This document shows, in pieces, positions 27,338 through 35,422 of a stretch of DNA of 64,000 nucleotides; position 1 is the first letter of the stretch, and each line of letters opens with the position of its first letter. The notes beneath the pieces were generated by a model. The model was given only the letters and a program-made list of their open reading frames with translations. It was not told the origin of the DNA and made no database searches. The translations under genes and the position numbers were made by a program. Source of the DNA: JBBSJZ01 sp041739875 (GTDB taxonomy: Bacteria; Planctomycetota; Planctomycetia; Pirellulales; Pirellulaceae); contig JBGSNA010000011.1 of the NCBI GenBank assembly GCA_041739875.1, positions 3,990 through 67,989 of the forward strand. Direction: 5' to 3'.

Positions 27338-28270
27338 TCAAGATGCTTTGGAGTGGCCACGTAATTCGACTGGTTTCAAATCAGGCAACGCGAAGACGGG
27401 CGCAGTGGATTGAGAAGCTTCATCGTCTCTCGATTTTTTGCGAACAGCGACAAGGTAATTGGTGACGGCGCGGCGCAGATTCTTGAAGGTGCTGTTGTGA
27501 TTGAGGGAAGTTCGATTTCTCGGTCGCTCCAAATCCACGGCAAACGTCGGACCAAGCGAAGCATTCGGGCCGGGGTTCAAAGGCACAATTCGATCGGCGA
27601 CTAGAATGGCTTCATCCACATCGTTGGTAATCATCACACAAGTTTGCCGTTCTTCTTCCCAAATCCTGAGGATTTCATCTTGCAACTGTGCCCGCGTCAG
27701 TGCGTCGAGCGCGGAAAGTGGTTCATCCAACAACAACACCTTCGGCTTCATCGCAAGCGTGCGTGCGAGCGAAGTTCGCTGGCGCATACCGCCGGACAAT
27801 TCGTGCGGACGGCGATGTGCGGCATGCGACAAGCCCACCATCTCAATGAACTTTTCAACATGGTCACGTCGCTCGCCCCGCTGCCAACCAGCGAATACCG
27901 TGTCCACGGAGAGGGCAATGTTACCGCGAACCGTAAGCCATGGGAGCAACGAATAGTTTTGAAACACCAAGCCACGCCCGGGATCGGGGCCTGTGATGGG
28001 CTCGCCTTCCATCAGGATCACACCCTTGTCCGGCAACAGCAGCCCAGCGAGCAATTGCATGAACGTCGTCTTGCCGCTGCCACTGAATCCGCACACCGCA
28101 AGAAATTCTCCCTCACGAACGTTGAGGTTGATGTTGTTCAAGACGTCCGTGCGAGTCACACCCGTTCCGTATCCCTTGACCACACCTCGCATCTCGATGA
28201 TGGGCAATGGTCGCGCAGTGGGTTTGGCGACGTTTGACAGCTCCGTTTCGTGTTCCGTCGAGATTGTCAT
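27338..28270 (-). CDS. nrtC: Nitrate ABC transporter ATP-binding protein (NrtC-like, without solute-binding domain)
   Basis: The protein has 310 residues. Walker A is GFSGSGKTT, the Q-loop lies in VFQNYSLLPW, the signature is LSGGMRQR and Walker B is VLLLDEPLSALD. The H-loop position reads ITNDVDEA, with Asn where His is usual. Cyanobacterial NrtC carries a C-terminal NrtA-like regulatory domain; this protein stops soon after the nucleotide-binding domain and has only a ~60-residue charged tail. The start chosen has a GGAA ribosome site just after the permease stop codon (ATG 10 nt downstream); an ATG nine codons earlier would overlap the permease. Paired with the following ATPase, it would form a heterodimeric motor. 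Confidence 0.85.
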   Translation of the reverse strand: MTISTEHETELSNVAKPTARPLPIIEMRGVVKGYGTGVTRTDVLNNINLNVREGEFLAVCGFSGSGKTTFMQLLAGLLLPDKGVILMEGEPITGPDPGRGLVFQNYSLLPWLTVRGNIALSVDTVFAGWQRGERRDHVEKFIEMVGLSHAAHRRPHELSGGMRQRTSLARTLAMKPKVLLLDEPLSALDALTRAQLQDEILRIWEEERQTCVMITNDVDEAILVADRIVPLNPGPNASLGPTFAVDLERPRNRTSLNHNSTFKNLRRAVTNYLVAVRKKSRDDEASQSTAPVFALPDLKPVELRGHSKAS

Positions 28271-28280
28271 TTCGAGTTCC

Positions 28281-29393
28281 TTAGGCTGGGGCTGCATTGT
28301 CGAAGCTGACCAAATTTCGAAGACAAATCATCAAGCGATCCAGCAGCAATCCAATCAATCCGATCACGATGACGCTAAACGCAATGCGGGCATAAGTCAT
28401 GTTGCTTCCGTTTTGAAACTCGTCCCAAACGAACTTTCCGAGGCCCGGATTCTGAGCCAACATATCGGCAGCAATGAGCACCATCCAACCAACACCAAGA
28501 CTGATTCGCATCCCGGCAAACATGAGCGGCAAACTGGCTGGGAGAATGATTTTGAACAATCGTTGCCGCCACGATAGTTTCAACACACGCGCAACATTGA
28601 GATAGTCTTTGTCGACGCTAGCCACACCGAGAGTTGTATTGACGAGTGTCGGCCAAAGCGAACACATCGTGACCGTTGTCGCAGAAATCAAAAACGACTT
28701 TTGAAAGAATGTTTCACCCGATGATCCCGAGTAGTACCACATGATCACGATAAACGAGAGCGGCAACCAAGCCAGTGGGCTGACCGGCTTGAACAACTGG
28801 ATAAAAGGGTTCATTGCTGCATTGAACCAGGGGCTAACGCCGCACAAAACTCCAAGCGGTACGGCGATCAAAGTTGCTAGCGCGAAACCAAAAAATACGG
28901 TTTTGACACTCGTGAAAATCTGGTCAACGAACGTTGGTGCACTCGACGGCGTGTAGTTCGCGGACTGAACCGCTTTGCTCTTGAGTACAGCGACATTCGC
29001 CAAAAGCGTTTCTTTCTCCTTGCCCATCGCAGTCGCCGCTTGCGTTTCGACTTGCTTCGCCTTGAACATCAACTCCTTTGCTTCGTCGAGCTTTTCAAGT
29101 TTTCGATCACGGTCCGCTTGCCGCTGGGCAGAGTGCATCACAAACAGTTGCTTACCGGCTTCCCAGGTCGACGTGGGGCTTGGAAGCTTGGCGCTATCGG
29201 TCACCACTTTGTTGGACGCGACCGACCACATCCCAATGAACAGGAGGATTGCTGCGCTCGGCAACAAGATGAATTTCGCAATGCCAATGAACTGTTCTTT
29301 CGGATCCTCACCCGCTGCGAGCCGAACAAAGGGTTCAAGTATAGGCAGTCCTGTGACTTCACAGAAACGCAGAGCTTTACCACGCCAGTTCAT
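28281..29393 (-). CDS. nrtB: Nitrate ABC transporter permease with a helical insert
   Basis: The protein has 370 residues, longer than the ~280 usual for NrtB. Helix 1 is at about 37-58. A hydrophilic segment from ~60 to 155 rich in Lys, Glu and Ala follows (ADRDRKLEKLDEAKEL and onward), likely a helical hairpin or coiled coil outside the membrane. The core permease then runs from ~160 to 360, with VARVLKLSWRQRLFKIILPASLPLMFAG providing the EAA-type contact to the ATPases. Membrane topology puts the insert on the periplasmic side if the N-terminus is inside, where it could touch the binding lipoprotein. The gene is separated from the lipoprotein gene by 238 bp and from the ATPase by 10 bp. 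Confidence 0.88.
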   Translation of the reverse strand: MNWRGKALRFCEVTGLPILEPFVRLAAGEDPKEQFIGIAKFILLPSAAILLFIGMWSVASNKVVTDSAKLPSPTSTWEAGKQLFVMHSAQRQADRDRKLEKLDEAKELMFKAKQVETQAATAMGKEKETLLANVAVLKSKAVQSANYTPSSAPTFVDQIFTSVKTVFFGFALATLIAVPLGVLCGVSPWFNAAMNPFIQLFKPVSPLAWLPLSFIVIMWYYSGSSGETFFQKSFLISATTVTMCSLWPTLVNTTLGVASVDKDYLNVARVLKLSWRQRLFKIILPASLPLMFAGMRISLGVGWMVLIAADMLAQNPGLGKFVWDEFQNGSNMTYARIAFSVIVIGLIGLLLDRLMICLRNLVSFDNAAPA

Positions 29394-29534
29394 AAGCTTT
29401 CTTTCATTTCAAAATCATTCCCGTCGTCGAGATTGCCACTTGCAGCGACATGAGGCGTCACCTGTAAAACCACTTCAGTGCGTCAGCCTTTGCTCACGCG
29501 ACTTCCAATCTTCGTTCCACGGCCGGGCCGGACG

Positions 29535-29554
29535 TTGGGGCACCGGATCCCCAA
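29535..29554 (-). terminator. Weak hairpin between nitrate-binding protein and permease genes
   Basis: Stem TTGGGG/CCCCAA with an 8-base loop, flanked by other GC-rich sequence, lies midway in the 238-bp gap. It has no U-tract. Such hairpins often protect or attenuate transcripts so that the binding protein is made in excess over the permease. That role is an inference. Confidence 0.25.
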
Positions 29555-29631
29555 ACATCCGACCCGTCATGCCGTTTCCACAACACCACAACTAAAGGCG
29601 GCTAGCTGTGTGCTGTCTCGAAAAAACGTCC

Positions 29632-31110
29632 TTAGTCCTTGTTGCCGATTTCAAAACTATTGATGTAGGCAATGGGATCTTTCGCGTCGTACTTATTTCC
29701 ATCGATGAAGTCGGTTGTCGGCTCGCGATAGCCGTCGTAGTCCTCCGAGGGGAAGTCGCTAGCAGACATCTTGCCTTCGCTGACGAGCAGTGCGGCGGCC
29801 TGGCGATAAATCTCGGGACGATAAATTTGCTTGGCTGTTTCGGCGTACCACTCAGCCGGCTTGGTTTCCGTGATTTGGCCCCAACGACGCATTTGAGTTA
29901 AAAACCAGATGCAATCGCTGTAGTGCGGATAGCTCGAGTAGTACTTAAAGAAGACATTGAAGTCAGGCATCGGGCGAACGTCGGTCTTCTGGAACACGAA
30001 CGTGCCTGTCATGCTATTGTCGATCACGTCGACGTCGGCACCAACGTAGTTTCGTCCGCTCAGAATCTGCGCTGCTTCTTGGCGATTGACTAACTTGCCA
30101 TCCGCATCGACTGCATCAAGCCACTTACCAGCTTGAATGAGAGCCTTGATGATCGCCAAGTGCGTATTGGGATGATTCGTGTTCCAGGCTTCGGTAACGC
30201 CGAACACTTTCTCCGGATTATTCTTCCAGATGTCGTAGTTCGTAGTGACAGGAACTCCGATACCCTTCACGACCGCTTGCTGATTCCACGGCTCACCAAC
30301 GCAATAACCGAGAATCGTTTTGGCCTCGAGCGTCTTGGGCATTTCTGGCGGCGGCGTGACGCTCAGCAACACATCGGCATCTACGGTGCCCGTGATGTTG
30401 TCCTTGGTATACATTCCGGGCTTGATTCCGGCAGCTGCGAGCCAGTAACGAATTTCGTAGTTGTGCGTGCTGACGGGGAAGACCATTCCCATACTGAAGT
30501 TCTTACCTTCTTGCTTATACGAATCCACGATGGGTTTAAGCGACGCTGCTGTGATCGGGTGCTCTGGCTGAGGTTCTTTCAAACGCGGCTCGTTCTCCTG
30601 CATTTGCTCCCAAATTTCATTGCTGACGGTGATACCGTTTCCGTTGTAATCGAGGCTGTAGGCGGTGATGATGTTGGCTTGAGTCCCGAAACCGATCGTG
30701 GCACCGATGGGTTGGCCAGCAAGCATGTGTGCGCCATCGAGCTGACCGTTGATCACACCGTCAAGCAGGACTTTCCAGTTCGCTTGGGCTTCGAGTTCGA
30801 CATTGAGGCCTTCGGAATCAAAGAACCCCTTTTCTTTGGCGATCACGAGAGGAGCACAATCCGTGAGTTTGATGAACCCAAACTTGAGGTCTGTTTTTTC
30901 GATGTCGAGAATGGTGGCGACGATGGCCTTAGGCGTCGTCTTTTCCACCAGGCTTTCCGCCGCTGTGGTTGCGGGCTCAGCCATTTCCGGCGTCGCTACT
31001 GCGGACTCAAGGTCATCAATCGTTATCGTTACTTTGGAGCATCCACAACCCGCGATAAACAACGCGATGTAACTCGCGAAAAGCAAAACGGTTCGGTTAG
31101 ACGTCAGCAT
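29632..31110 (-). CDS. nrtA: Nitrate-binding lipoprotein of the ABC transporter (NrtA/CmpA family)
   Basis: The protein has 492 residues. The N-terminal signal ends in a lipobox LFIAGC with Cys22, so it is anchored to the outer face of a membrane. After a Ser/Thr/Ala/Glu-rich linker (to ~75), the ligand-binding domain starts with KFGFIKLTDCAPLVIAKEKG and continues through LDGAHMLAGQPIGATIGFGT, VFPVSTHNYEIRYWLAAAG and GYCVGEPWNQQAV, all typical of NrtA/CmpA. It captures nitrate (bicarbonate or nitrite are family alternatives). I chose the ATG directly before the signal peptide; a frame 26 codons longer has no support. It is the first gene of the nitrate cluster, divergent from the porin. Confidence 0.92.
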   Translation of the reverse strand: MLTSNRTVLLFASYIALFIAGCGCSKVTITIDDLESAVATPEMAEPATTAAESLVEKTTPKAIVATILDIEKTDLKFGFIKLTDCAPLVIAKEKGFFDSEGLNVELEAQANWKVLLDGVINGQLDGAHMLAGQPIGATIGFGTQANIITAYSLDYNGNGITVSNEIWEQMQENEPRLKEPQPEHPITAASLKPIVDSYKQEGKNFSMGMVFPVSTHNYEIRYWLAAAGIKPGMYTKDNITGTVDADVLLSVTPPPEMPKTLEAKTILGYCVGEPWNQQAVVKGIGVPVTTNYDIWKNNPEKVFGVTEAWNTNHPNTHLAIIKALIQAGKWLDAVDADGKLVNRQEAAQILSGRNYVGADVDVIDNSMTGTFVFQKTDVRPMPDFNVFFKYYSSYPHYSDCIWFLTQMRRWGQITETKPAEWYAETAKQIYRPEIYRQAAALLVSEGKMSASDFPSEDYDGYREPTTDFIDGNKYDAKDPIAYINSFEIGNKD

Positions 31111-31661
31111 CAGGGCTGACCGGCAAGATCTTCGATTCACGTTGGCTAGACCGTTAACTAGTGAGAGGGAGCAATTGAGCGTTAGCAAAACTCAAAGCAA
31201 CGTCCGTTCCAATGTTCAGGCCAATATGCAGATTTAATCCCTACGCAATTTACGGCTGCTTAGCTGGCGATTTACGGTGGTCTTCAATCCCTTAGCTGAT
31301 TCTCGATCTCGGCGTGTGATCATGCTCGCACTTGTCGCATCTACGGATTTGCATAGTTATTAGGCTTGTCCGCCTGGCCAATAGGCTTGCGATTGAGCGT
31401 GTCCCACCGATTGCGCCGGTTTTGCGAGATGTAATCGCGCGGTCGAAATAGCTGGGACGGTTAGGATGCCCAGACGATGGAGGAGTTGTGTCGAAATAGC
31501 GAACCGGAATTCGCTTCGGTGCATGACAGCTTTTTTGGATCCTAATTTGCTTTGGTTGCCCTGCTTGGCGGCGAGCGGCAAACCACAGCAAACCTAGGAA
31601 ATGAGCTGTTACTCACACCTAACTCAATTCTTCATGGACCAGTGAAAGGAATCTCACAGTC
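31111..31661. promoter_or_regulatory. Divergent control region between nitrate operon and porin, with phased direct repeats
   Basis: This 551-bp gap must hold promoters for both directions. It contains four pairs of short direct repeats: atttacgg at 31248 and 31270 (22 bp apart), cttagctg at 31259 and 31291 (32 bp), taggcttg at 31361 and 31382 (21 bp), and tcgaaatagc at 31443 and 31491 (48 bp). The first three spacings are close to whole turns of the helix, as expected for binding sites of dimeric or cooperating regulators. The porin has a good ribosome site, AAAGGAA, upstream of its ATG. I could not fix -35/-10 boxes or a sigma-54 site. Confidence 0.5.
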
Positions 31662-33251
31662 ATGCGAATCTCAATCAATCGCCGCCAGCTAAGATTGCTC
31701 GTTGCCGCTGCTTTCGCGGGAACATCGTTTGCTTCTGCAAATGCACAAGAGCTAACGGATACTCTTGTTGAAAATCCAACAACAGAATTTGTCACCGAAG
31801 ACTTTGTTACCCCGATCGGTTTCATCGACGAAACGGTCATCGGTCACAAGGTCAAGGGATGCAGTTGTGGCAAGTGCACAACCACAGCTTGCTGTACGGA
31901 CGAAAAGAAGGAAGCTCTCGCCGAGAAGGCAAAGGGAGCTTACAAAGGCGTATTCTACGCGAATGATTACAGCTACCTGGATGATCCCTGCTATGAAGGT
32001 CACAACCTCGGTGACTCATTCAAGCGACTGGCTGGTGGCGCACTTGATCTTGGAGGTGAAGCTCGCGTTCGCTATCACAGCGAAGAAAACATGCGCGGCC
32101 TCGGACTCACAGGTCGTGACGATGAATTTTGGTTGACACGATATCGCACGTTCGCGAATTGGCGAATGAACGATACGTTCCGTTTCTACGGAGAGTACTT
32201 GTATGCCGATTCGGCTGGCGAGACATTCGCAGCACGACCGATCGAAGAAAATCGGGGCGAGGCACAAAACTTGTTCGTCGATGCCAAGTTGATTGACAGC
32301 GATGCGGGCAAGCTGACAGCTCGCGTTGGACGACAAGAACTGTTGCTCGGAAATCAACGGCTCGTTTCACCGTTGGACTGGGCAAATACACGTCGCACAT
32401 TCGACGGTTATCGTTTGATGTTCAGCGGTGACAATTGGGATGTGGATGGTTTCTTCACCAATGTTGTCATGCGAACACCTGCGAACGCTAACCGCTGGGA
32501 CAGCTCGGATAGCCTTGAAGATTTCTTTGGCGTTTACGCAACACGCAAGGGCCTAGATATCGGTACGGTTGACGCCTATTACCTGGGGCACACCAATGAC
32601 AACGCCGGAGCCAACAACTTTGACTACCATACAATCGGTAGCCGTGTTGCTGGAGGCAAGGACTTGTTATACGAAGTCGAAGGCGGTGTGCAGTTCGGCA
32701 ACCAATTTGGCGGCTCGGATCAAAGCACCGGTTTCTTCACCGCTGGCCTGGGCCGCAAGTTGGCGATTGGCGATTGGAACCCGACCATTTGGGGCTGGTA
32801 TGATTGGGCTGGTGGTGACAGTGACGGCGCGGTACGCAACGACAATAGTTTTGATCACGCGTTCCCACTTGCCCACAAGTACAACGGTTTGATGGACTTG
32901 TTTGGTCGTCGAAATCTCAACGACGTGAACGCCCAGTTCATCACTCCAATTCTCGGCAAGAAAGTATCGCTGCTCATTTGGTATCACTACTTCTTCTTGG
33001 ACCAGGCAACAACTCCTTACAGCGTCGTAATGAGCCCATACAACGCAGCTGGTGGCGCGGTTAGCAAAGACTTGGGTCACGAAATCGACTTGCTATTCAC
33101 GGTCAACTTGGACTCGCGAAACAACGTATTGCTCGGCTACTCGTACTTCAATTCGGGTGACTATTTCAATACGCCCAATGCCGCACTGCCTGGCGTAGAC
33201 AGCGGTACCGACGCCCAGTTCCTCTACTTCCAGTACCAAACTCAATTCTAA
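31662..33251 (+). CDS. Outer-membrane beta-barrel porin (alginate-export/AlgE-like family)
   Basis: The protein has 529 residues. The signal peptide (to about SANAQE, residue ~29) is followed by a 60-residue periplasmic segment with a Cys cluster, KGCSCGKCTTTACCTDE, at about residues 65-81. From ~130 onward the sequence alternates as in a beta-barrel: GEARVRYHSEENMRG, RVGRQELLLGNQRLVSPLDW (typical of the alginate-export family), and many Gly/Asn/Asp turns. It ends in FLYFQYQTQF with the terminal Phe expected of outer-membrane proteins. It is transcribed divergently from the nitrate importer and may be the channel that lets nitrate across the outer membrane, but the substrate is not shown by sequence. 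Transcription ends at a strong hairpin just downstream. Confidence 0.85.
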   Translation: MRISINRRQLRLLVAAAFAGTSFASANAQELTDTLVENPTTEFVTEDFVTPIGFIDETVIGHKVKGCSCGKCTTTACCTDEKKEALAEKAKGAYKGVFYANDYSYLDDPCYEGHNLGDSFKRLAGGALDLGGEARVRYHSEENMRGLGLTGRDDEFWLTRYRTFANWRMNDTFRFYGEYLYADSAGETFAARPIEENRGEAQNLFVDAKLIDSDAGKLTARVGRQELLLGNQRLVSPLDWANTRRTFDGYRLMFSGDNWDVDGFFTNVVMRTPANANRWDSSDSLEDFFGVYATRKGLDIGTVDAYYLGHTNDNAGANNFDYHTIGSRVAGGKDLLYEVEGGVQFGNQFGGSDQSTGFFTAGLGRKLAIGDWNPTIWGWYDWAGGDSDGAVRNDNSFDHAFPLAHKYNGLMDLFGRRNLNDVNAQFITPILGKKVSLLIWYHYFFLDQATTPYSVVMSPYNAAGGAVSKDLGHEIDLLFTVNLDSRNNVLLGYSYFNSGDYFNTPNAALPGVDSGTDAQFLYFQYQTQF

Positions 33252-33280
33252 TTGCATGGATTGCAAAAGTGGTAGCGAGT

Positions 33281-33312
33281 GACGCCGTTCGGATGTGAAT
33301 CCGGACGGTGTC
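33281..33312 (+). terminator. Strong hairpin terminator after the porin gene
   Basis: A 14-bp stem (gacgccgttcggat pairing with atccggacggtgtc, two G-U wobbles) closes on a gtga tetraloop and is followed by gttt. It starts 30 bp after the porin stop codon and lies between convergent genes. The T-run is short, so it may terminate weakly or act as an mRNA end protector. Confidence 0.7.
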
Positions 33313-33372
33313 GTTTGCAAAAGACACGCTTGCCGATCGCGTTTGCAATTTAGAACCAGCGAGAGTCAAACG

Positions 33373-35283
33373 TTAGCGGACGCCGACGGTTAGCCACCCG
33401 TCGTTGGCCGTGATTTGACTCGGTCGCAGAGTCTTGCCGCGAATCGCATCGAGAGGTGCTTCCGCAGGAACAAGGAAGGGTTGGTCGCCAAGTACTTGCG
33501 GAAACACCTCACCAAATGACTTTTGGATTGCGGGCTTGATCGCAGACTGCGCAATTGTCAATCGACCACGACCTGGAAAGTCCACATCCACTTCACTGTC
33601 ACGCAGTAGCAGGAAATTTCCTGATGAATCACGAGCTGGCGTATACGTCGTGGTGATCTCCATTGCTCGGGAAAGCTCGCGGCGTCCTTGTGAGAATCGC
33701 GTTCCTCGCACACCCACTCGCAATACACCATCACGAGCTTCGAAAATTACCGGGCGAGTCCTGGCAAAATCAATTTCGAATGACGGTTCTTCGCCGTCTT
33801 CTGTATCGTCGTCAAGTGCAAGCGAATCCCTCGATGTATTTGATTTCGTTGTGGACGCCGGCGCATTTCCCGTGAGCGACAACAATGGCTCGATTTGCGA
33901 TTGATTGACCGTTCGACCAGCGAGCATCGGTGTCAACGCATTGTCGATCAATGTCTCATGGATTTGGATAGCGATGTCATAGACACCACTAACGGGCGGC
34001 GCTGGCATGAGACTTCCGAGTTGGTCATCGCGACGCATCGACCCTTGAATGAAGATCGCGTTGTGAGTCGAACCCCACAATCGAGTCGGTTCAACCAAGT
34101 CCAAGCGACCCAACCAAGGACGAACCTTTGCCAAAGGATCACCGACTTGCATCGAGCTTGATTGACTGGTTTCACGCACAAATTGCTCGCTCACCTCAGC
34201 CCTCAGTTTCTCGGTCGCAATTCGATCGGCTTGCGGCTTCTGTTCGGCAGCTTTCTTTTTCGCGATCCGGCGCACAATTTTCAGGCGATGTTCGATCGAA
34301 TCAATCGAACTGGCTAGTTGAACCTGCACATGTGCGGGTTGCATCGTGACACCGCTCTCGTTCAGCAACAAATTGCGAGATGCGAAAACTTGGCCGGTTC
34401 CAGTCGTATTTAGAACGACTGGCCCGTTGTAACCACGATTCGTAGCATGGAAACGGCCTTGGAGACTTACCGATAAAAGCGCCGCACCGATGGAAGGTTG
34501 CAGTGTCGCAGTGACACTTCCGTTAAGAGATGCCATGCCCACTAAGCGAGTGCCGAGAATACAGTTGCTCACCGGTCGCGATTGATTGACAGCTCGGTTG
34601 ACTGTTTGTTGAACCAAGGATCCGTTGAGCGTGAGGACTGCGTTAGGTTCATCAAAGACACTTCGAATTGTCGCAACCGCGCTCGGTGCTTGTTTGGCCT
34701 CCCTGAGGACGCTGATGACCGCTCCAAGTGAAGCAACATCGTCCGCAGTCGGTATCGATTCAAATTCGCCCAGACGTTTCTCAAACGCATCCAATTGTCG
34801 TTCGAGCTGGGAAATTGATTTCTCGGCATCGGAATAACGTAGCGATGCAATCAACTCGCTGACGCTCCGGCGAAGTTGGACGAGTGTGCGAAGCTCCAAG
34901 CCTGGCGCGATCCCAATCAGCCGTTCATGCAGGGCAACTGCTAAATTGCCTTGCGTAGCGACGGATGCATCCTCATTGACTGCTTCCCGCAACGCGTCGA
35001 GTTCGAGGTAGTTGAGCCAAGCCTCACCGTTGCTTACCGAAGTGTTTGCTTGCAGGAAGTTTTGGGTTGATCGGGCGTCCCGCAAAAACGCTTCGTTGGC
35101 ACGATCACGACTGGGCAACGTGGTCTCGCTCAAACTGTACTTAGCCGACAACGTTGCACTCAACAGTGTCGACCGCTGCGATTCTGACAACTGAGCCAAA
35201 GCGAGCGAGGGGGCGAGCAAAGAAAACAGCAGTACGGCAAACTTACGGTGCCTTAGATAGTGCGGAAAAAACAACGAATGCAT
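33373..35283 (-). CDS. Secreted protein of unknown function
   Basis: The protein has 636 residues and I recognise no family. A signal peptide with Arg-rich start and hydrophobic FAVLLFSLLAPSLALA is followed by predominantly helical, charged sequence (about 30-200), then a beta-rich middle (LTLNGSLVQQTVN, SLQGRFHATNRGYNGPVVL) and an acidic patch DDDTEDGEEPSFEID at ~500. The C-terminal region, RPVIFEARDGVLRVGVRGTRFSQGRREL, is beta-rich. It is probably periplasmic or surface-located; proteins of this general shape are common in Pirellulaceae. It converges on the porin gene and lies downstream of the cyclase gene on the same strand (139 bp). Confidence 0.75.
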   Translation of the reverse strand: MHSLFFPHYLRHRKFAVLLFSLLAPSLALAQLSESQRSTLLSATLSAKYSLSETTLPSRDRANEAFLRDARSTQNFLQANTSVSNGEAWLNYLELDALREAVNEDASVATQGNLAVALHERLIGIAPGLELRTLVQLRRSVSELIASLRYSDAEKSISQLERQLDAFEKRLGEFESIPTADDVASLGAVISVLREAKQAPSAVATIRSVFDEPNAVLTLNGSLVQQTVNRAVNQSRPVSNCILGTRLVGMASLNGSVTATLQPSIGAALLSVSLQGRFHATNRGYNGPVVLNTTGTGQVFASRNLLLNESGVTMQPAHVQVQLASSIDSIEHRLKIVRRIAKKKAAEQKPQADRIATEKLRAEVSEQFVRETSQSSSMQVGDPLAKVRPWLGRLDLVEPTRLWGSTHNAIFIQGSMRRDDQLGSLMPAPPVSGVYDIAIQIHETLIDNALTPMLAGRTVNQSQIEPLLSLTGNAPASTTKSNTSRDSLALDDDTEDGEEPSFEIDFARTRPVIFEARDGVLRVGVRGTRFSQGRRELSRAMEITTTYTPARDSSGNFLLLRDSEVDVDFPGRGRLTIAQSAIKPAIQKSFGEVFPQVLGDQPFLVPAEAPLDAIRGKTLRPSQITANDGWLTVGVR

Positions 35284-35422
35284 AAATATTGCCGCCTAAG
35301 TAGCCTGCGGAACCTGAACATGAACCGGCAGTTTAGATAAATCTGTGTCGACAGGGAGGCGGGCAAGCGACATCTCAGCGAAAAGTCGACTGAATTCCGC
35401 TAAAAAATTAATTCATCGCTAG

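Noticed and set aside
30133..31119. 328-codon open frame antisense to the nitrate-binding lipoprotein gene
   Set aside because: It mirrors a well-supported gene, has no ribosome site and no recognisable motifs; long antisense frames are expected with this codon usage.
31374..31390. Possible sigma-54 promoter (tggccaataggcttgc) upstream of the porin
   Set aside because: The distance between GG and GC is 11 bp rather than the required 10, and the -24 box is imperfect.
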